Source: Icerya purchasi
Taxonomy: Eukaryota > Arthropoda > Insecta > Hemiptera > Monophlebidae
Length of the DNA: 64,000 nt
NCBI GenBank assembly: GCA_039619475.1
Contig: CM077115.1
Span: 556,224,826-556,288,825, forward strand
Reading direction: 5' to 3'
Below, in pieces: positions 21,831 to 33,775 of the stretch; position 1 is the stretch's first letter; every line of letters begins with the position of its first letter. The notes under the pieces were generated by a model. That model was not told where the DNA came from. It worked only from the letters and a program-made list of their open reading frames with translations, and ran no database searches. The position numbers and the translations under genes are program-made.

Positions 21831-24814
21831 CCCTCTATATTATTGCAGTTTTTCCTCTTTTTTTATCTCATTCGATTAATTCTGGAACGAAACATCAATT
21901 GAACTGAAACGAGGAACCGTCGACAACATTGTAAATCCGAACAAAAACGAGTCCCGTTCTGCACAGAGCAATAGAGTCAGACGAAATCGAAAATGCAGTC
22001 GAATAGTCTGCGACGGTGGCATTACCCTTTAGAGCAGAAAAGAAATGGAACGGTTCCGCGAAAAGAAAGAATCAGAAATAAGAGCGGTTCTTCTAAGAAG
22101 CGGCCTGGAAGAAGTCGGGGAAAATAAACGCCGAATAAAACTGTCGCCAACGTAAAACCGCTGCAGCCAGATATTATGATGCGATGAATGACTGGGCATT
22201 TTCGCGACAGAATTTAACGGACCAACTACTCTCTTTGTTAAACTGCATTCTCCGAGTCGGAGTCTTCGCAATTACAAAACGATTATTACGTAATTTAGTC
22301 GGAATTTATCGGCACTGATTCGCTTCGGTTCCGATTCTCCGAGGCGCGATATTTGTGCACAGTTTCCAGCGTAAAAACTGGTTTGCGCGTGTAATTAAGT
22401 AGTGACGACAATTATCGTGAAGAGCCAGAACACGTTTCAGGGAGCATCCGTCCTCAATTTCGTCGGTTGATGATTGACATCATAGGCGTAAACCTAAGGT
22501 GCCTCCTTATCTCGGTGTAATAATAACGTCGGATGGGAACTTTACTGTCAACACCCTAGGCTACCGGCAAAGAAATTAAAAGTTCTTCTATAGGAGCACT
22601 GAACATTTTACGCCCCCTCTAGTCGGCGCGATCATTTTTATTATAACTTTCAAGTATTACACCCGAGAAAGTCGAATTAGGAGGTCTTTTTTCTTTGTTT
22701 TTTTCTTTATCCTTGTTGCATTATAGGTATGAATAAAAAAAAAAAAAAAAAAAACAGAAAAAAAAATTACGTACGAATTTAACAGACACTTTATTTTTAT
22801 TTCACTCCAGTTTAAGATCAGATCTGGCTGAAATAGATTACAGAAATATATGCTGCATATTTAAATTTGCCGACAAACATTTATGTAAAGAAACGTTATT
22901 CCCTTGTTTGCCTCTCTGTCGTCCGTGTATGTATGCGCATGTGTTACGTGGATTTGTAATCTTATTTCTAACAGCACATAGATGCGTATTTTTTTTTTTT
23001 TTTTTCTTAACATCCACTCTTCTCTAAGACATATTCTAGCCGAATAGAATTATATTTAATTTTCCGAATGTTATATGTGATAATTTTCTCCTTTTTATTA
23101 AACTTTTTCGTTTTCTATATGACCTATAAAGCTTATATTGCCAATTGACAAGCGAGAATTAAACGATCCTGCCAGGTTTTCGGAATATGTTAAGAAAAAA
23201 GTTAACTTCAAAGATACCTTTTTACCGGGTTTTTAAATATTCTTAGATTACGAATATTTCAAAAAAAAACAAAAAAACCCAGAAAACAAAAGCTAATATT
23301 CAAAAATTTAACATAAAAATTTATCATACAAACATCAACATAAAAGTATACGTAAAAATTGAAAGATGAATCACAGTACGCATACTTCATAAAATCAGTG
23401 TTGTGTGAAATAAGAAAAATATTTATAATAAACATAAAAACTTTTTAATAATGTTATCTCACAAACACTAATAATAATTATTAAAATGTTTATATGAAAT
23501 ATATTTAATTCTGGAACAACCTGGGGCCGCGTATGTAACGGAAGTTTAAAAATCCGTTTTTTAAGCGCTTCATTCGCAATGTTGTCAGTTGGCAACGTCG
23601 ACTTGTAGAGAATATAGAGAAATATATGAGCGAAAAGCCCTTGCTATAATTTTAAACGGTGATGGGAGTTCCGCGATTAAGTGTATTTTATATAAAAACA
23701 TTTCAGTTCTTATTAAAATTAAGTTATTTAATTTATTTAAGAAACAGAATGAATACAAGTTTTAAGAAGAAAAGGTCAATTCTTTAATAAACCCCAAGAG
23801 GCATAAGAGCGGATACGCTAATTGCACATGATTGAATTGGGCGAGCGTTAATTTAAATATTACGTTAATTTTAAAAATGTGTTCGCATTATTAATAGGAT
23901 TTATTATAAACATATATATATATATATATATAATTTAATATCGAATATTATTGTACTATTCTAAAACAATCGCTCATCAAACGTACTTAAAATGAATTCT
24001 TACTAATTTTGTTGATTAGTTACTTTTTTTGCATTTAGAACGGTAGCTCGAAATTTTCACTTAAACTATCCGTATGGGGGTCTTGCTTTATAATAATTGA
24101 AGAGAAAAAAAGGTAAGGACGATCAATGGTGAATAGAGTAATTCAAATTGATGGAACTACTGATCAATGGAGACAAAACGTGTTTGCTTGTACCTTTATT
24201 CTTGTAAATAACATCTGCTGGAGAAGTAAAATTTTAACTGAGATATTCGTAAGTAGCTCGAAACTATCGAATATATGTAAATATCACGAATTCTGCGTCA
24301 CCGGATGGATACTTTTTATCGTACGCAAATGTTTAGAATTCATACGTAGCAACACCGCAAGGTAAATATTACTTTTGCTTTAGTTTATTTTCTTTTTTCT
24401 TGACTTATTTCACACTTTTTCATTTGTGCGCGACTAATTTAGCGCCTATATACTTTTTTTCCTTCTTTTTCTGAATTTTGCTGTAAATAATACAAAAATA
24501 TTAAAACAGCTGAGAAGGCCATATCCTAATCACCCTACCTTCCGTTCTATTTTTTGCGCTGAATCTGGGGCTATTCTTCGCGCTTTCATTTTTTTCGCAA
24601 CATCCACTAGAATTTTTAGCTGCAGTCGAATCTTTAGCGTTCTTAAACTTACATTAATTCCCATCCCCGTCGTACGATTAAATTATTGTTTTACATCCGT
24701 TCCCTTATTTACAATCAGTGTATACTATAATATTTCTACTCGGTTAGACCTTCTTTGAGTTTCTAGTCATATAGGTATGTATGAAACGAGAAGGTTGAGT
24801 CTCTCGCGCGTTCT
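21831..24814. other. AT-rich stretch without recognised genes
   Basis: Nothing recognised. An A-run at 22734-22757 could be an old retroelement tail. Short frames (for example 24126-24365, 79 codons) have no motif. Confidence 0.5.
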
Positions 24815-24824
24815 ACTATCCACA
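24815..24824. repeat. 10-bp target-site duplication of LINE, left
   Basis: ACTATCCACA, identical to 26667-26676. Confidence 0.8.
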
Positions 24825-26314
24825 TCAATACGGCTTCAGAACAGCACACTCAGCTGAAGGAGCGGTATACAAACTAATATCTCTCACAAGAAGCATAATT
24901 TCTGAGGGGCATTCAGCATTAATCATCTCATTTGACATACGAGGAGCATTTGATAATTGCAAGTGGTCCTCAATAATAAAAATTTTAAAAGACAAAAAAA
25001 TAAATTCATCCTTAATCAATATCATTATTAATTACTTCCACAACAGGTGGTACGCTCGTCTCCAAATTAATAATGCTTTTGCTAAAAAAAAAATTACTTG
25101 TGGAGTCCCCCAAGGCTCTGTACTGGGGCCCACCCTATGGAATTTACTATACTCTAGCGTACATAACGATGTGGATCAATATTGTGAGGTATTAAATGCA
25201 AACTCTACTCTCATCTCCTATACTGATGATTTATGTATAGTGTTTAAAATTACAAAATTCACCAATCTAAAAAAATTCGAAAGAGTTTGTAAAATGTTAG
25301 AAAATAAAATAACGGACTTTGGACTTTCTTTTGCAACAGAAAAATGCAATGCTATGATACTTGGTAATCTTAAAATAGAAAACGAAATTAGAGGATTAAA
25401 TCTCATTTCAGATCAATCTATACAGCTGGTAGACGACAAAATGAAATATCTTGGAATTTTAATCGATCACAAGCTTAGTTTCTCTCACCACCTAAAGGCA
25501 ATAAACTTAAAATGTAACAATTTATATCATCAATTACGTAAAATCTTACCTAACACTAACGGACTCGCCCACAAACAGAGAATCATCCTATATAAGGACT
25601 AATACAACCCATCTATGCCTACGGTTCAAGTGTATACACCAATAAGAAAATACTAAAAACAGTCAAAGCACAACAAAGAAAATTTATCTTAAACATATCT
25701 TCCCTATACAAAACCTCCTCCTCATCAGCGGCCTGTGTCATAGCAAACATTATTCCTTTAGACCTATTCATTACTGGACAGGCAATAATTACTGAGTACA
25801 GAATCACCCGAAACTTAAATTTAGTCAGTAATCTAAAACTCCTAAACAACGACAGTATTTTAAATGCTCTGGGACCTTCACCGAGCATTAAAATACTAAA
25901 AAAACAAATATCAATATAAACACATGGCAAACCCAGTGGAACCAAGATCATACCGGCCGCAAAACATTCACATTTTCCCCAAATATTCAAGATAAGATTC
26001 GTCTCAAAAACTTAAATACAACTTTCTTTAACTCCCAGGTAATCACAGGACATGGCAACTTTGGGGAATACCTTCATCGCTTTAAGCTAATAGAGTCGCC
26101 AATCTGTCAGTAGTGTGACACGAATACAATAGACAATACTCTTCACCTGATTCATTCATGCAAAGCTTTCCAGAACATAAGGGAATCTTACCAAATCAAT
26201 AAAAGTACAACACTAAAAATAAACAAAAAAAACGCTCATTCTCTTCTTGCCTACTTCCATGACGTCATGAAAAAAAAACTTACCCTAAAACCTCTGATCA
26301 ACCATACTAACTAA
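24825..26314 (+). pseudogene. R1-like reverse transcriptase remnant
   Basis: Begins at the RT 'QYGFR' motif and runs on through 'SFDIRGAFDNCKW' (catalytic Asp A box), 'CGVPQGSVLGPTLWNLL' (B box) and 'SYTDDLCIVF', in which the usual YADD is YTDD. The palm continues to about 25602 (frame 25171-25602). It then shifts frame, passes stops near 25602 and 25918, and ends with a C-terminal motif 'ITGHGNFGEYLHRF' and a damaged Cys-rich finger that contains a stop codon (about 26110). Endonuclease and ORF1 are absent through 5' truncation. Not functional. Confidence 0.85.
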
Positions 26315-26666
26315 AATAATATCTTTATTCCTAATACTTCTTTGTAATATCAATACTAAAATATTTAAGTAAGCTCTGCATTGGTGACTAAGCTTTGGCA
26401 TCATCATTGCAATTGTAAAAATACATTTAATGTAGTAATTACTCGTGTACTTTATATATTTATGCATGCATATAATTAGTTTTAAAACATTTTTAAAAAA
26501 CATGTAACACTGTAAAAAAAAAAAAAAAAAAAAAATTTTTTTTTTTTCTCCTTTCTTTTTTCTATTTAGTATACGACACGCCATTATGTACCCTTATTAT
26601 TAAATATACTTGCCCCATCAGTATAATCTGAACTGGGGAACCAAAAAAAAAAAAAAAATAAATAAA
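24825..26666 (+). mobile_element. 5'-truncated R1-like LINE (1,842 bp)
   Basis: A reverse-transcriptase fragment starting inside the RT domain, a C-terminal region, a 3' UTR and a terminal A-run (26643-26658), all between perfect 10-bp direct repeats ACTATCCACA. This layout is the hallmark of target-primed reverse transcription with 5' truncation. An internal A-run followed by T-run at 26516-26548 lies within the 3' UTR. It belongs to the R1/I superfamily group by its 'ITGHGNFGEYLHRFKL' C-terminal motif and its LWNLL after the PQG box. It sits just left of the end of another LINE. Confidence 0.85.
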
Positions 26667-26676
26667 ACTATCCACA
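26667..26676. repeat. 10-bp target-site duplication of LINE, right
   Basis: ACTATCCACA. Confidence 0.8.
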
Positions 26677-27130
26677 GTGGCCAACTCTACGAAAAGTTAT
26701 TTCCTTCAATCTTATTTTCCAAAAACTTTTATCCTACCATCTGGTCTAATTCATACCCTCCTATTTGTTTAATTGATTTTCTCCTAAGTTCACAATTCGT
26801 TCTAAATTTCTTTCCTTCTCTTCGTTGTTTCGCTATCACTCTGTCATCTACGTTTACACCACTCTTTTCTTCCTTCATCTATATTATCTCGCTTCTCGAC
26901 ATGCTTGTCATTCCTTACATCCGAACACGAGCCTGTTGTTATCTGCGATACTAACCACGTCTCGTTTGAATGTCCTCTTCTTGAACGTTCCCTCCTCTAC
27001 CATGATTTATTGTAAACTTCTCAACTTCTTATAATGCTTCATTCCTTTCCTTTATTGAATATAGTGTCTACTCTTGCTACCTTTACATGCGCCATTTCCA
27101 ATGGAATTTCTCACTTAGTCAGTCGTTTGG
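26677..27130 (+). pseudogene. C-terminal remnant of a second LINE family
   Basis: Contains an in-frame 'CDTNHVSFECPLLERSLLYHDLL'-like end, matching the C-terminal zinc-finger region (HVxFECP) of Jockey-superfamily LINEs, preceded by 'FFPSLRC'. The remnant at 41,610-41,942 has an aligned order of motifs (FPSLRR ... CDADHVFFECSSL), so the two appear to be the same family. Broken by frame changes; no poly(A) tail was found. Confidence 0.5.
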
Positions 27131-27672
27131 TCAATCCCTTTTGCTGATAAGCCTATGAAAAAAGGGAAAAAAGCATGTTCGTTACCTGTTTTATTCAGTG
27201 CCTTCCGACCTTTTCATCGGGTCTTTTTTTTTAAAATTAATCCATCATCGCAACAGCAAACCCTAAAACAGGGGGTTAGGGATTTAAAATTGGAATAATA
27301 TTTTCGGTTGCAACTACTAAAAATTCTGTTGCGAGATCTTTAGTTTTCTGTAAAATCGGATAAAGAGTCCTTTTTTCGTTTTAAATCTTCACACTGTGTA
27401 CAGCCGCCAAGCTAGGTCGCGGCTTGTATGTTTAGATCATCCTATTATAGAGATTCAATTGCTTGAGTAAAGAAAAAAGAGAAGAGAAGGAACGCAATGT
27501 TCTTATTTGTCATGTGGAACCGGTAGTGGAATTTTTTTTAAATTTTTTTCTTAAAATTTGATTTTCACATTTTTTGAAATTTGGGGCCTTTAATTTTAAA
27601 ATTTTGAGGGTTTTATTGTTTTCCTATGATTTTACCAAGAAAATACGCCGATTTAAAAAAAAAAAATGAACT
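27131..27672. other. Non-coding spacer
   Basis: Nothing recognised. Confidence 0.5.
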
Positions 27673-27680
27673 CTCTAGCT
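27673..27680. repeat. 8-bp hAT target duplication, left
   Basis: CTCTAGCT, identical to 27987-27994. Confidence 0.9.
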
Positions 27681-27986
27681 CAGGGGTTCCCAATCTTTTT
27701 CAGTCCGCGGCGCACTCACAAGATTAGAATTTTGTCTCGGCGCCCTAATCTAGCTAGCTAGTCGAAATATATAGGTACAGTTAAAAGAAATAGGTACAAT
27801 GATACTAGTTAGTTAGATAGATACAAAAATTAATCATGTTGACGAACCCATAAAAAAAAAAAAAAATCAAAACATCCACAATATAAGGTTAAATTTTTTA
27901 TTTATTTATAAAAATACTAAATTAAAATAGAAACCATTTAAGAGGTATAAAGAATCGCGCCGCGGCGTACACTTTGGGAACCCCTG
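27681..27986. mobile_element. hAT MITE (306 bp)
   Basis: Begins CAGGGGTTCCCAA and ends TTGGGAACCCCTG, inverted repeats that extend imperfectly to the GCGCCGCGG region. It is flanked by a perfect 8-bp duplication CTCTAGCT, the hAT signature. The interior is AT-rich and non-coding, so the copy depends on a transposase made elsewhere. Confidence 0.92.
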
Positions 27987-27994
27987 CTCTAGCT
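27987..27994. repeat. 8-bp hAT target duplication, right
   Basis: CTCTAGCT. Confidence 0.9.
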
Positions 27995-30811
27995 ACTGTA
28001 GAACGGGCTGTACGATTTTTTTTTGTCTTGCAGCTTTCATAGATGTATTAGATAGATAGATAAAAAATATCTATATATATATATATATAACAGAGTCGGA
28101 AAACTATGTAAGGTGCAATTTTCAGGATAGTGTATTTTTTATTTTTTAAGGCCATAATAATGCAAACATAATTTTTAACTAACTTAAAACAACTAGTGTA
28201 ACAATTAAATTGAATAATTTAAACAGTTTTACAATACAGGAATGAAAATATTGTAAAAATGGAATACATTTATGTTATCTGAATTACGAAATAATTAAAT
28301 TTAACAATTATATCGGTATTTATGTGTACAGTGGATAAAAAAGGATTAGTGTGATCAATAAACCTAATTGCAGGGGACATATATATATATATTTACATTT
28401 TTTTTTAAATGGGAGATACAAATTTTTTTAATTTATACGCGTAATATTATAGCATTATTAAAAAGCAGTAGAAAAAAAAAATCTGCTTTTTTTTTGTTTT
28501 GCAACTATGTCGGATATTTAAGGAGTTTTTTTTATTATCGCACGTAGTTAGAAAAAAGAAGAGCACGCTAAACTGGCAGATCATTCACGCAGTCAGTGTA
28601 TAAAGAAGAGTACTTTTTAGAATAAACGTCTAAGAAGTTTTTTATAAGTTCTTTTTAGAATGAGTCGCAGTTCAAAAATAAAAAATTAAATATTGTTTTA
28701 AAAAAGATATAAATAAAATAAATAAAGATACAACCAGAATCAATGTGAACATTTTTTCACTTTTACTATTACACTTATACGGTGATAATCTTTATATTTC
28801 TACGTGATGTGCACTTTAAGAGTCTCATGATAATTTTTCACTTGGGATGATATATTAATCGATATCTTTCTTGATAAATTAAAATTTTTCTATAAACATA
28901 AAGTAATAATTCCTCGCTAAAACGTAAACATCAGTCTTAAATTCAATCAATTTTATTCGACTTTATCGACTTTTATTTTCGGTTGATAAAAACTTCAACG
29001 CGCTGAAATGTCTCCCTCCGACTTGACCGATTCGTTTAAACTGATCCATTTACAATTTTAGTCGGCTTAAATAACTCTCATTTCACATTACGTGACTAAT
29101 TTGGTGCGCATGGGGGGCCCCCTTCTCAATTCACTCGGAAATTTCGTGTTGTTTCTGAAACATAGAGAGATGCACGATAAGAACGGTTGTGACCAAGAAT
29201 GAATTTTAAATACGCAAATTAACATGTATTCATCACGCGCGATTTCTGCGAATTCGCCATTATTATTACGTTTTTTTTTTTTGTTTTTTTTTTTTTCCTG
29301 TTCGGGCTATGAATATTAAATCGACAGAGCAAATGATGATGATTCCCGGTTTTAATAGTGGGGTTCGAATTCTACTCGAACGAAAACCTATTAGCTAATT
29401 AATTAAGCTATCAAGGTTTCAAATTTTGTTATCATTTTCAGCTGCATAATAATCCCTTCCTAGTTGTTTGCAAAACTTTTCTGTGTAACCTTGAAATTTT
29501 GATCTAGACGTAAGAACAAGTTAGTTAATTAGGATCCGTATTCCGCCTTCTCGTCCGATTATTTGAAATTAAAAGTCCATTATTATTCGGGTCTACTTTA
29601 AACGCAATTTTTGTTTTCTTTCTTTTATTGCCTCTTTAAAAGCGAATAAAAACTAAAACATTTATTTTGACAAATCTTAATCCCCCCCTCCACCGAAGTT
29701 AATGAATAAAAATAAAATTCACTGCTACAAATTCATTAAAAATTCTCATTTGGTCACTGCTTTTTGATTTATAGCCTTTCCAACGGTTTCCGATACCTTC
29801 TTTAGAAATATGTACATTTTTTTCCTTTCTTACGTTCGCTTTATTTTCGTTGCATTTAATTTTATTTTTTAAAAACCACGACGTATCGACAGTGACATGC
29901 GATGAACAGGTGATATTTTTCGTGTGTCCCTCCCTCCGCCCATTATAATATTTCGGCAGAAAAGAAAAAAAAAAAAAGAAAACGGCTGAAAACTAACGCT
30001 GTACCGCAATTGAGAAGAGAACTTATTTTTGGGAATTTTTACGACGCGACACACAATCGCGCAAAATTAAACTTGATTTTGAATCGTTTTACATAAAATT
30101 CACTGGAAAAAAAAATCTAACCAAAAACATACGCTCCGAAATTTCAACTCAATCGTACTTGCAATTATTTTAAATTGTTTCGCGAAAAATTTACAAATAA
30201 AAAGACTCAACCAAAAAGTATCCTGTTGCATCAGGTTTTAAGGCATCTGTCAAAATTTTAGAACAAACTTTAGAATGGAGTTACCCGCTATTTTGTTCAA
30301 CAACTTGATAAATGTTATATTAGACCTTTATCGCCACTTGAAAACGCTGTAACAGGGATCGATCGTATAAAATTCCGAAAATAGGTTGGTGTTCCAATTA
30401 CGATTTAGCAAAAAAAACAAAACGCTAACGTTAAAGTTGACGAAAAGTTCGGAAAAATGATTAAATTATTTAATAAAACAAAATAATGAATAGAATTATA
30501 AACGTTTTAGTTCGATAAATAAATACATATAATTATTCGTTATTTCCGTTTATAGAATTATTCATTATTTTATCATCTCATTGCACCTGAGGAACGGGCC
30601 GCCGCCGCCGCTGCCGTTTAGATACATTACGTTCGATTAACTTAATATTATATCGAAATAATCGCAAGTGTCTGTAGATATCGTTACTGTACTAATGTTT
30701 TCAAAAATTTTTAAATTCAAAATAACTTGCCGAGTATTCGCTTAATCGCAAATTTTAGTCGATTTTTTGAAAAAAATGTTCCGCTTAATGTATTTTAAGT
30801 ATAATCGAAAA
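27995..30811. other. AT-rich stretch without recognised genes
   Basis: Only short frames and homopolymer runs. A box-B-like string sits at about 29352-29368 but no full tRNA fold is visible. Confidence 0.5.
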
Positions 30812-30926
30812 CTTTTTTTTTTTTTTTTTTTTAGGGGCGTCAGTTATGGACATGAACTCAGCACAAGTGTGGGATTGCAGGTGAATGAAAGGCCACTATT
30901 TAACCAACTCGGCCACGGTAGCTGGC
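30812..30926 (-). mobile_element. tRNA-like SINE with poly(A) tail
   Basis: Read on the minus strand it starts ACCGTGGCCGAGTTGGTTAA, which fits the polymerase III A box of a Leu/Ser-type tRNA. About 65 bases on comes a B-box-like GAGTTCATGTCC, and it ends in a run of about 19 A (the T-run at 30812-30831). An A box, a degenerate B box and a poly(A) tail fit a tRNA-derived SINE better than a working tRNA gene. No anticodon stem was confirmed. Confidence 0.5.
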
Positions 30927-31369
30927 TAAATTGAGAACTTGTTCGAATGTACAAAAACTCTTTCAATGTAGCACAAGTCGAAAAAACATCTATGGCTCTG
31001 TGTAATATTAAATCTGAGAATCGCGTTTTTCATTACGATCTGATCTTTTTAATTTTTTTTCTTTCTTATTGATTAGGAAATTCACTAAACCGGTTAGACG
31101 GAGAAACAAGATGATAACAAGAAAACGTAAATACGCGGAACAATTTACAAAAACACAATTTTAACTGTAAATAAACCAGTCGACGATGGTTTATTTATTT
31201 ATAATTAATTGCGCTCGTGCATTGTTTTGTATACTTGCATTTAATACCCCATTCAATAGTGCACAATTTCTATAATGCATCAGTGTATAAAACGACAACA
31301 GACAGCTGAAATTATTATAATTACGTCTGGAATTTCGGTAAAGGTCACTTTGCATCATCATTTGTCATC
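30927..31369. other. Non-coding spacer
   Basis: Nothing recognised. Confidence 0.5.
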
Positions 31370-31995
31370 AATCCGAGTATTATTTTTCGTCGGAATCACG
31401 CGATTCTTTTCTTCTTTCTGCCAGTGTCTTTAATTCTGCATAGCTACTACACCGCAGGTCCTTCAAAATCTGTGTCACATATTTATAATGAAGTCTTCCT
31501 ATGGGTTGTTTTTCGTATATTTCGCCTTCTATTATTGTTTTCGTTAGGGAATCGTGCCTCAATATATGACCAACCAATTGGTCTCGCCTCGTAATAGTTG
31601 TGTTTAAAAGTCGTTTCGTTGTTTGCGGCTCTTTGTAGAGTACTTTTTAAGTGGAAATTTTATCTGTCCACACTTGATTTTTTGATCATTTTTCTCAGGC
31701 ACAACATTTCAAATGCATTCGAATTTTGTTTATTTATAGCTGATAAAATGTCCACGTTTCACAGCCGTACAGTGCAACGCTCCAAACGAAACATTCCAGG
31801 AATCTTTTTCTTTTATCTATTGATATTGATTGTGAAGTTAGCATCAATTTCTTCTTTGTAAATGCTGTTTATGCCCCTGTATAATTCTCGCTTTCAAGTT
31901 CCCCTAGTACTCCGTCCATCCTGAGTGATGATTCTCCCAAGATATGGGAATTCTTTTACTTCCTCCAGTTGCATATTTTTAAAAAATTTACTGAT
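31370..31995 (-). pseudogene. Endonuclease/reverse-transcriptase LINE remnant (CR1/RTE-like)
   Basis: Reading the minus strand from about 31975, fragments follow the order of the C-terminal half of the 'craniofacial development protein 2-like' endonuclease-RT LINEs: 'EFPYLGRIITQDGR' (usually FxYLGSxI), then broken sequence, then a 65-aa frame (31380-31577) with 'MVGHILRHDSLTKTIIEGEI' (usually WIGHILRHxSL) and a tail 'YAELKTLAERR'. Several frameshifts and stops lie between. The copy lacks the endonuclease and the RT core. The 0.1-0.56 kb remnant is related in type but differs in sequence. Confidence 0.7.
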
Positions 31996-32808
31996 CGTTT
32001 AAATTAGCGAGAAGACGACTTACAAGTGTAATGGTCACTATATTTTAAATAAACGGCCGAATTACGAAGAAGAAAATTTGATAATATACCGTTTTTAAGC
32101 AGATTAACAAAATTCACGGAGTAGTAAAATTAGCAACAATTTCGAATTCGGTACTTTTTTTGCATTAGGCACGTACGAGAAATGGTTAATTGTTCAGTTC
32201 ATCTCTTTAATCAAGGAAAGTGCCCATAGATAAAAAAACAAATCAAAAATGAAGTAAAAACATGTAAGAGGAAAACCAAAAGAAACAATTTTTTGAGAAT
32301 GAATCGGTGTGGCCAAATGGCCTGATAGTTAACTGAAGCCGGGCCATAAAAAAAAAAAAAAAAAAAAAAAGGAATCAGGGCAATGTCATATTTGGCAGCT
32401 GTGCTGGAAAGAATATAGATCAATGAGAGAGGAAGATAAAAAGGATAAATTGAACAGTCTATGAAGCGAAAGCGATATATGTAATATATTGGGGAAGACA
32501 TTTCATAGGAAAATCGTAAAATCAAGAATAATTACTGGTAGAAAACAGAGAAACAAATTGAGAGTTATGGTTGTAAAGAGAAAAGAAAGAGACATCGAAC
32601 GTCCGAATAAATATTTTGGAATTGTTTGAAGAGATAGAAGGACTATTATGAAACTTGCGAACAGGACAACTCAAAGGTATTGTGTTGAATGCACTGTTTC
32701 AAATCTAAAAATGGCAGAGATAAATCCGTTACTTCTTCAGTTCATACGGCGTCTTAAGAACATTAACGCACTTGCATAGGGCGCGCCAAGTGATATAAAC
32801 TCGCCCTA

Positions 32809-33108
32809 CTAAAGATAAACTTCCGAAACCAATCGCTCTATTTTTATAAATGCGCGCGCACTACTGATTATCTCGTTTGTTTCGTTACACTTTAAAATCA
32901 TACTAAAAGTACGTGTTTCATTTTTCACACGTTGCACAATATTTAAAAGGTAATTGTTCCGCACCGCTAACGAGCTCGTGCAATCAAACGTGATCTGACT
33001 AAAATAGGCAGAGGAGGCAGTGCGGATTTTGACATTTGGAGAGTCATTTGTGGTATTATAAACAGTGAGATTATGCACGTTATTAACTAGAGCTTCGGAA
33101 GGAACTCG
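32809..33108 (-). CDS. Orphan frame, possible exon
   Basis: An open reading on the minus strand, 89 codons from its first ATG (33078) and about 100 codons if read from the upstream stop. The composition is protein-like rather than AT-driven: Asn/Ser/Thr-rich with the stretch 'SSAYFSQITFDCTSSLAVRNN' near residue 22, a balanced charge, and an even GC content higher than its flanks. No signal peptide or membrane segment is visible and I recognise no family. It could be a terminal exon of a host or captured gene. A protein search with residues 1-89 would decide. Confidence 0.25.
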   Translation of the reverse strand, partial: RVPSEALVNNVHNLTVYNTTNDSPNVKIRTASSAYFSQITFDCTSSLAVRNNYLLNIVQRVKNETRTFSMILKCNETNEIISSARAFIKIERLVSEVYL

Positions 33109-33729
33109 CGCATCTTAGACATCCTTAGAACGAAAGTAAAAATATCAACAGCAGATGGTACGGGGCACCGAGAGAATTTACTTTGAAAAAGATCGTCCCT
33201 AAATGTAATTCTTAGAAAAGCAGTTCCAGACACTGGCTGGAGAAAAAAAAAAGGTGCCTCGGCAACATAGAGCGACAGCTGTGTTTAAAGAAGTCTGAAA
33301 TGAAGCAATCTGTTGTCGTTAGTCCGCAGAATACGCTGTACATCGTTTGAACTGCAAACAGGTGATGGAAAATGGATCGGAGGCACGTGCTCCAGAACTA
33401 TCCAGAAGCGCTGGAATTGAAAAGATATCGTGTAATTCGGCCGGCTGCTGAAATACTTCATAGACACACTGCAAAGTATAATATCCGATGACGTTGATGC
33501 AGAGTCAGAAACATTCGAAGAAAGCGATAGAAAAATGATATGTGCAGGTCATTCGACTGGATGGCGGTCGTCGAGCGCGCTTAGATTTCCTATTAGAGTA
33601 GCGACGACTCAAGTTCCGATCTGATCTTAAAAGAACATCTGCCAAATTGTCCTACACGCGGCACGAGCCACCCTCGCTCGACATGTATAGTTTAATTTGC
33701 CGTCTGACATCCCCCTTTTCCATAGCTAA

Positions 33730-33734
<5 letters not shown>

Positions 33735-33774
<40 letters not shown>
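33735..33774. repeat. (TA)n microsatellite
   Basis: About 20 uninterrupted TA units. Confidence 0.95.

Positions 33775-33775
<1 letters not shown>

Noticed and set aside
29352..29368. Box-B-like GGTTCGAATTC, considered as tRNA gene
   Set aside because: No A box at the right distance and no cloverleaf; likely chance or a relic.
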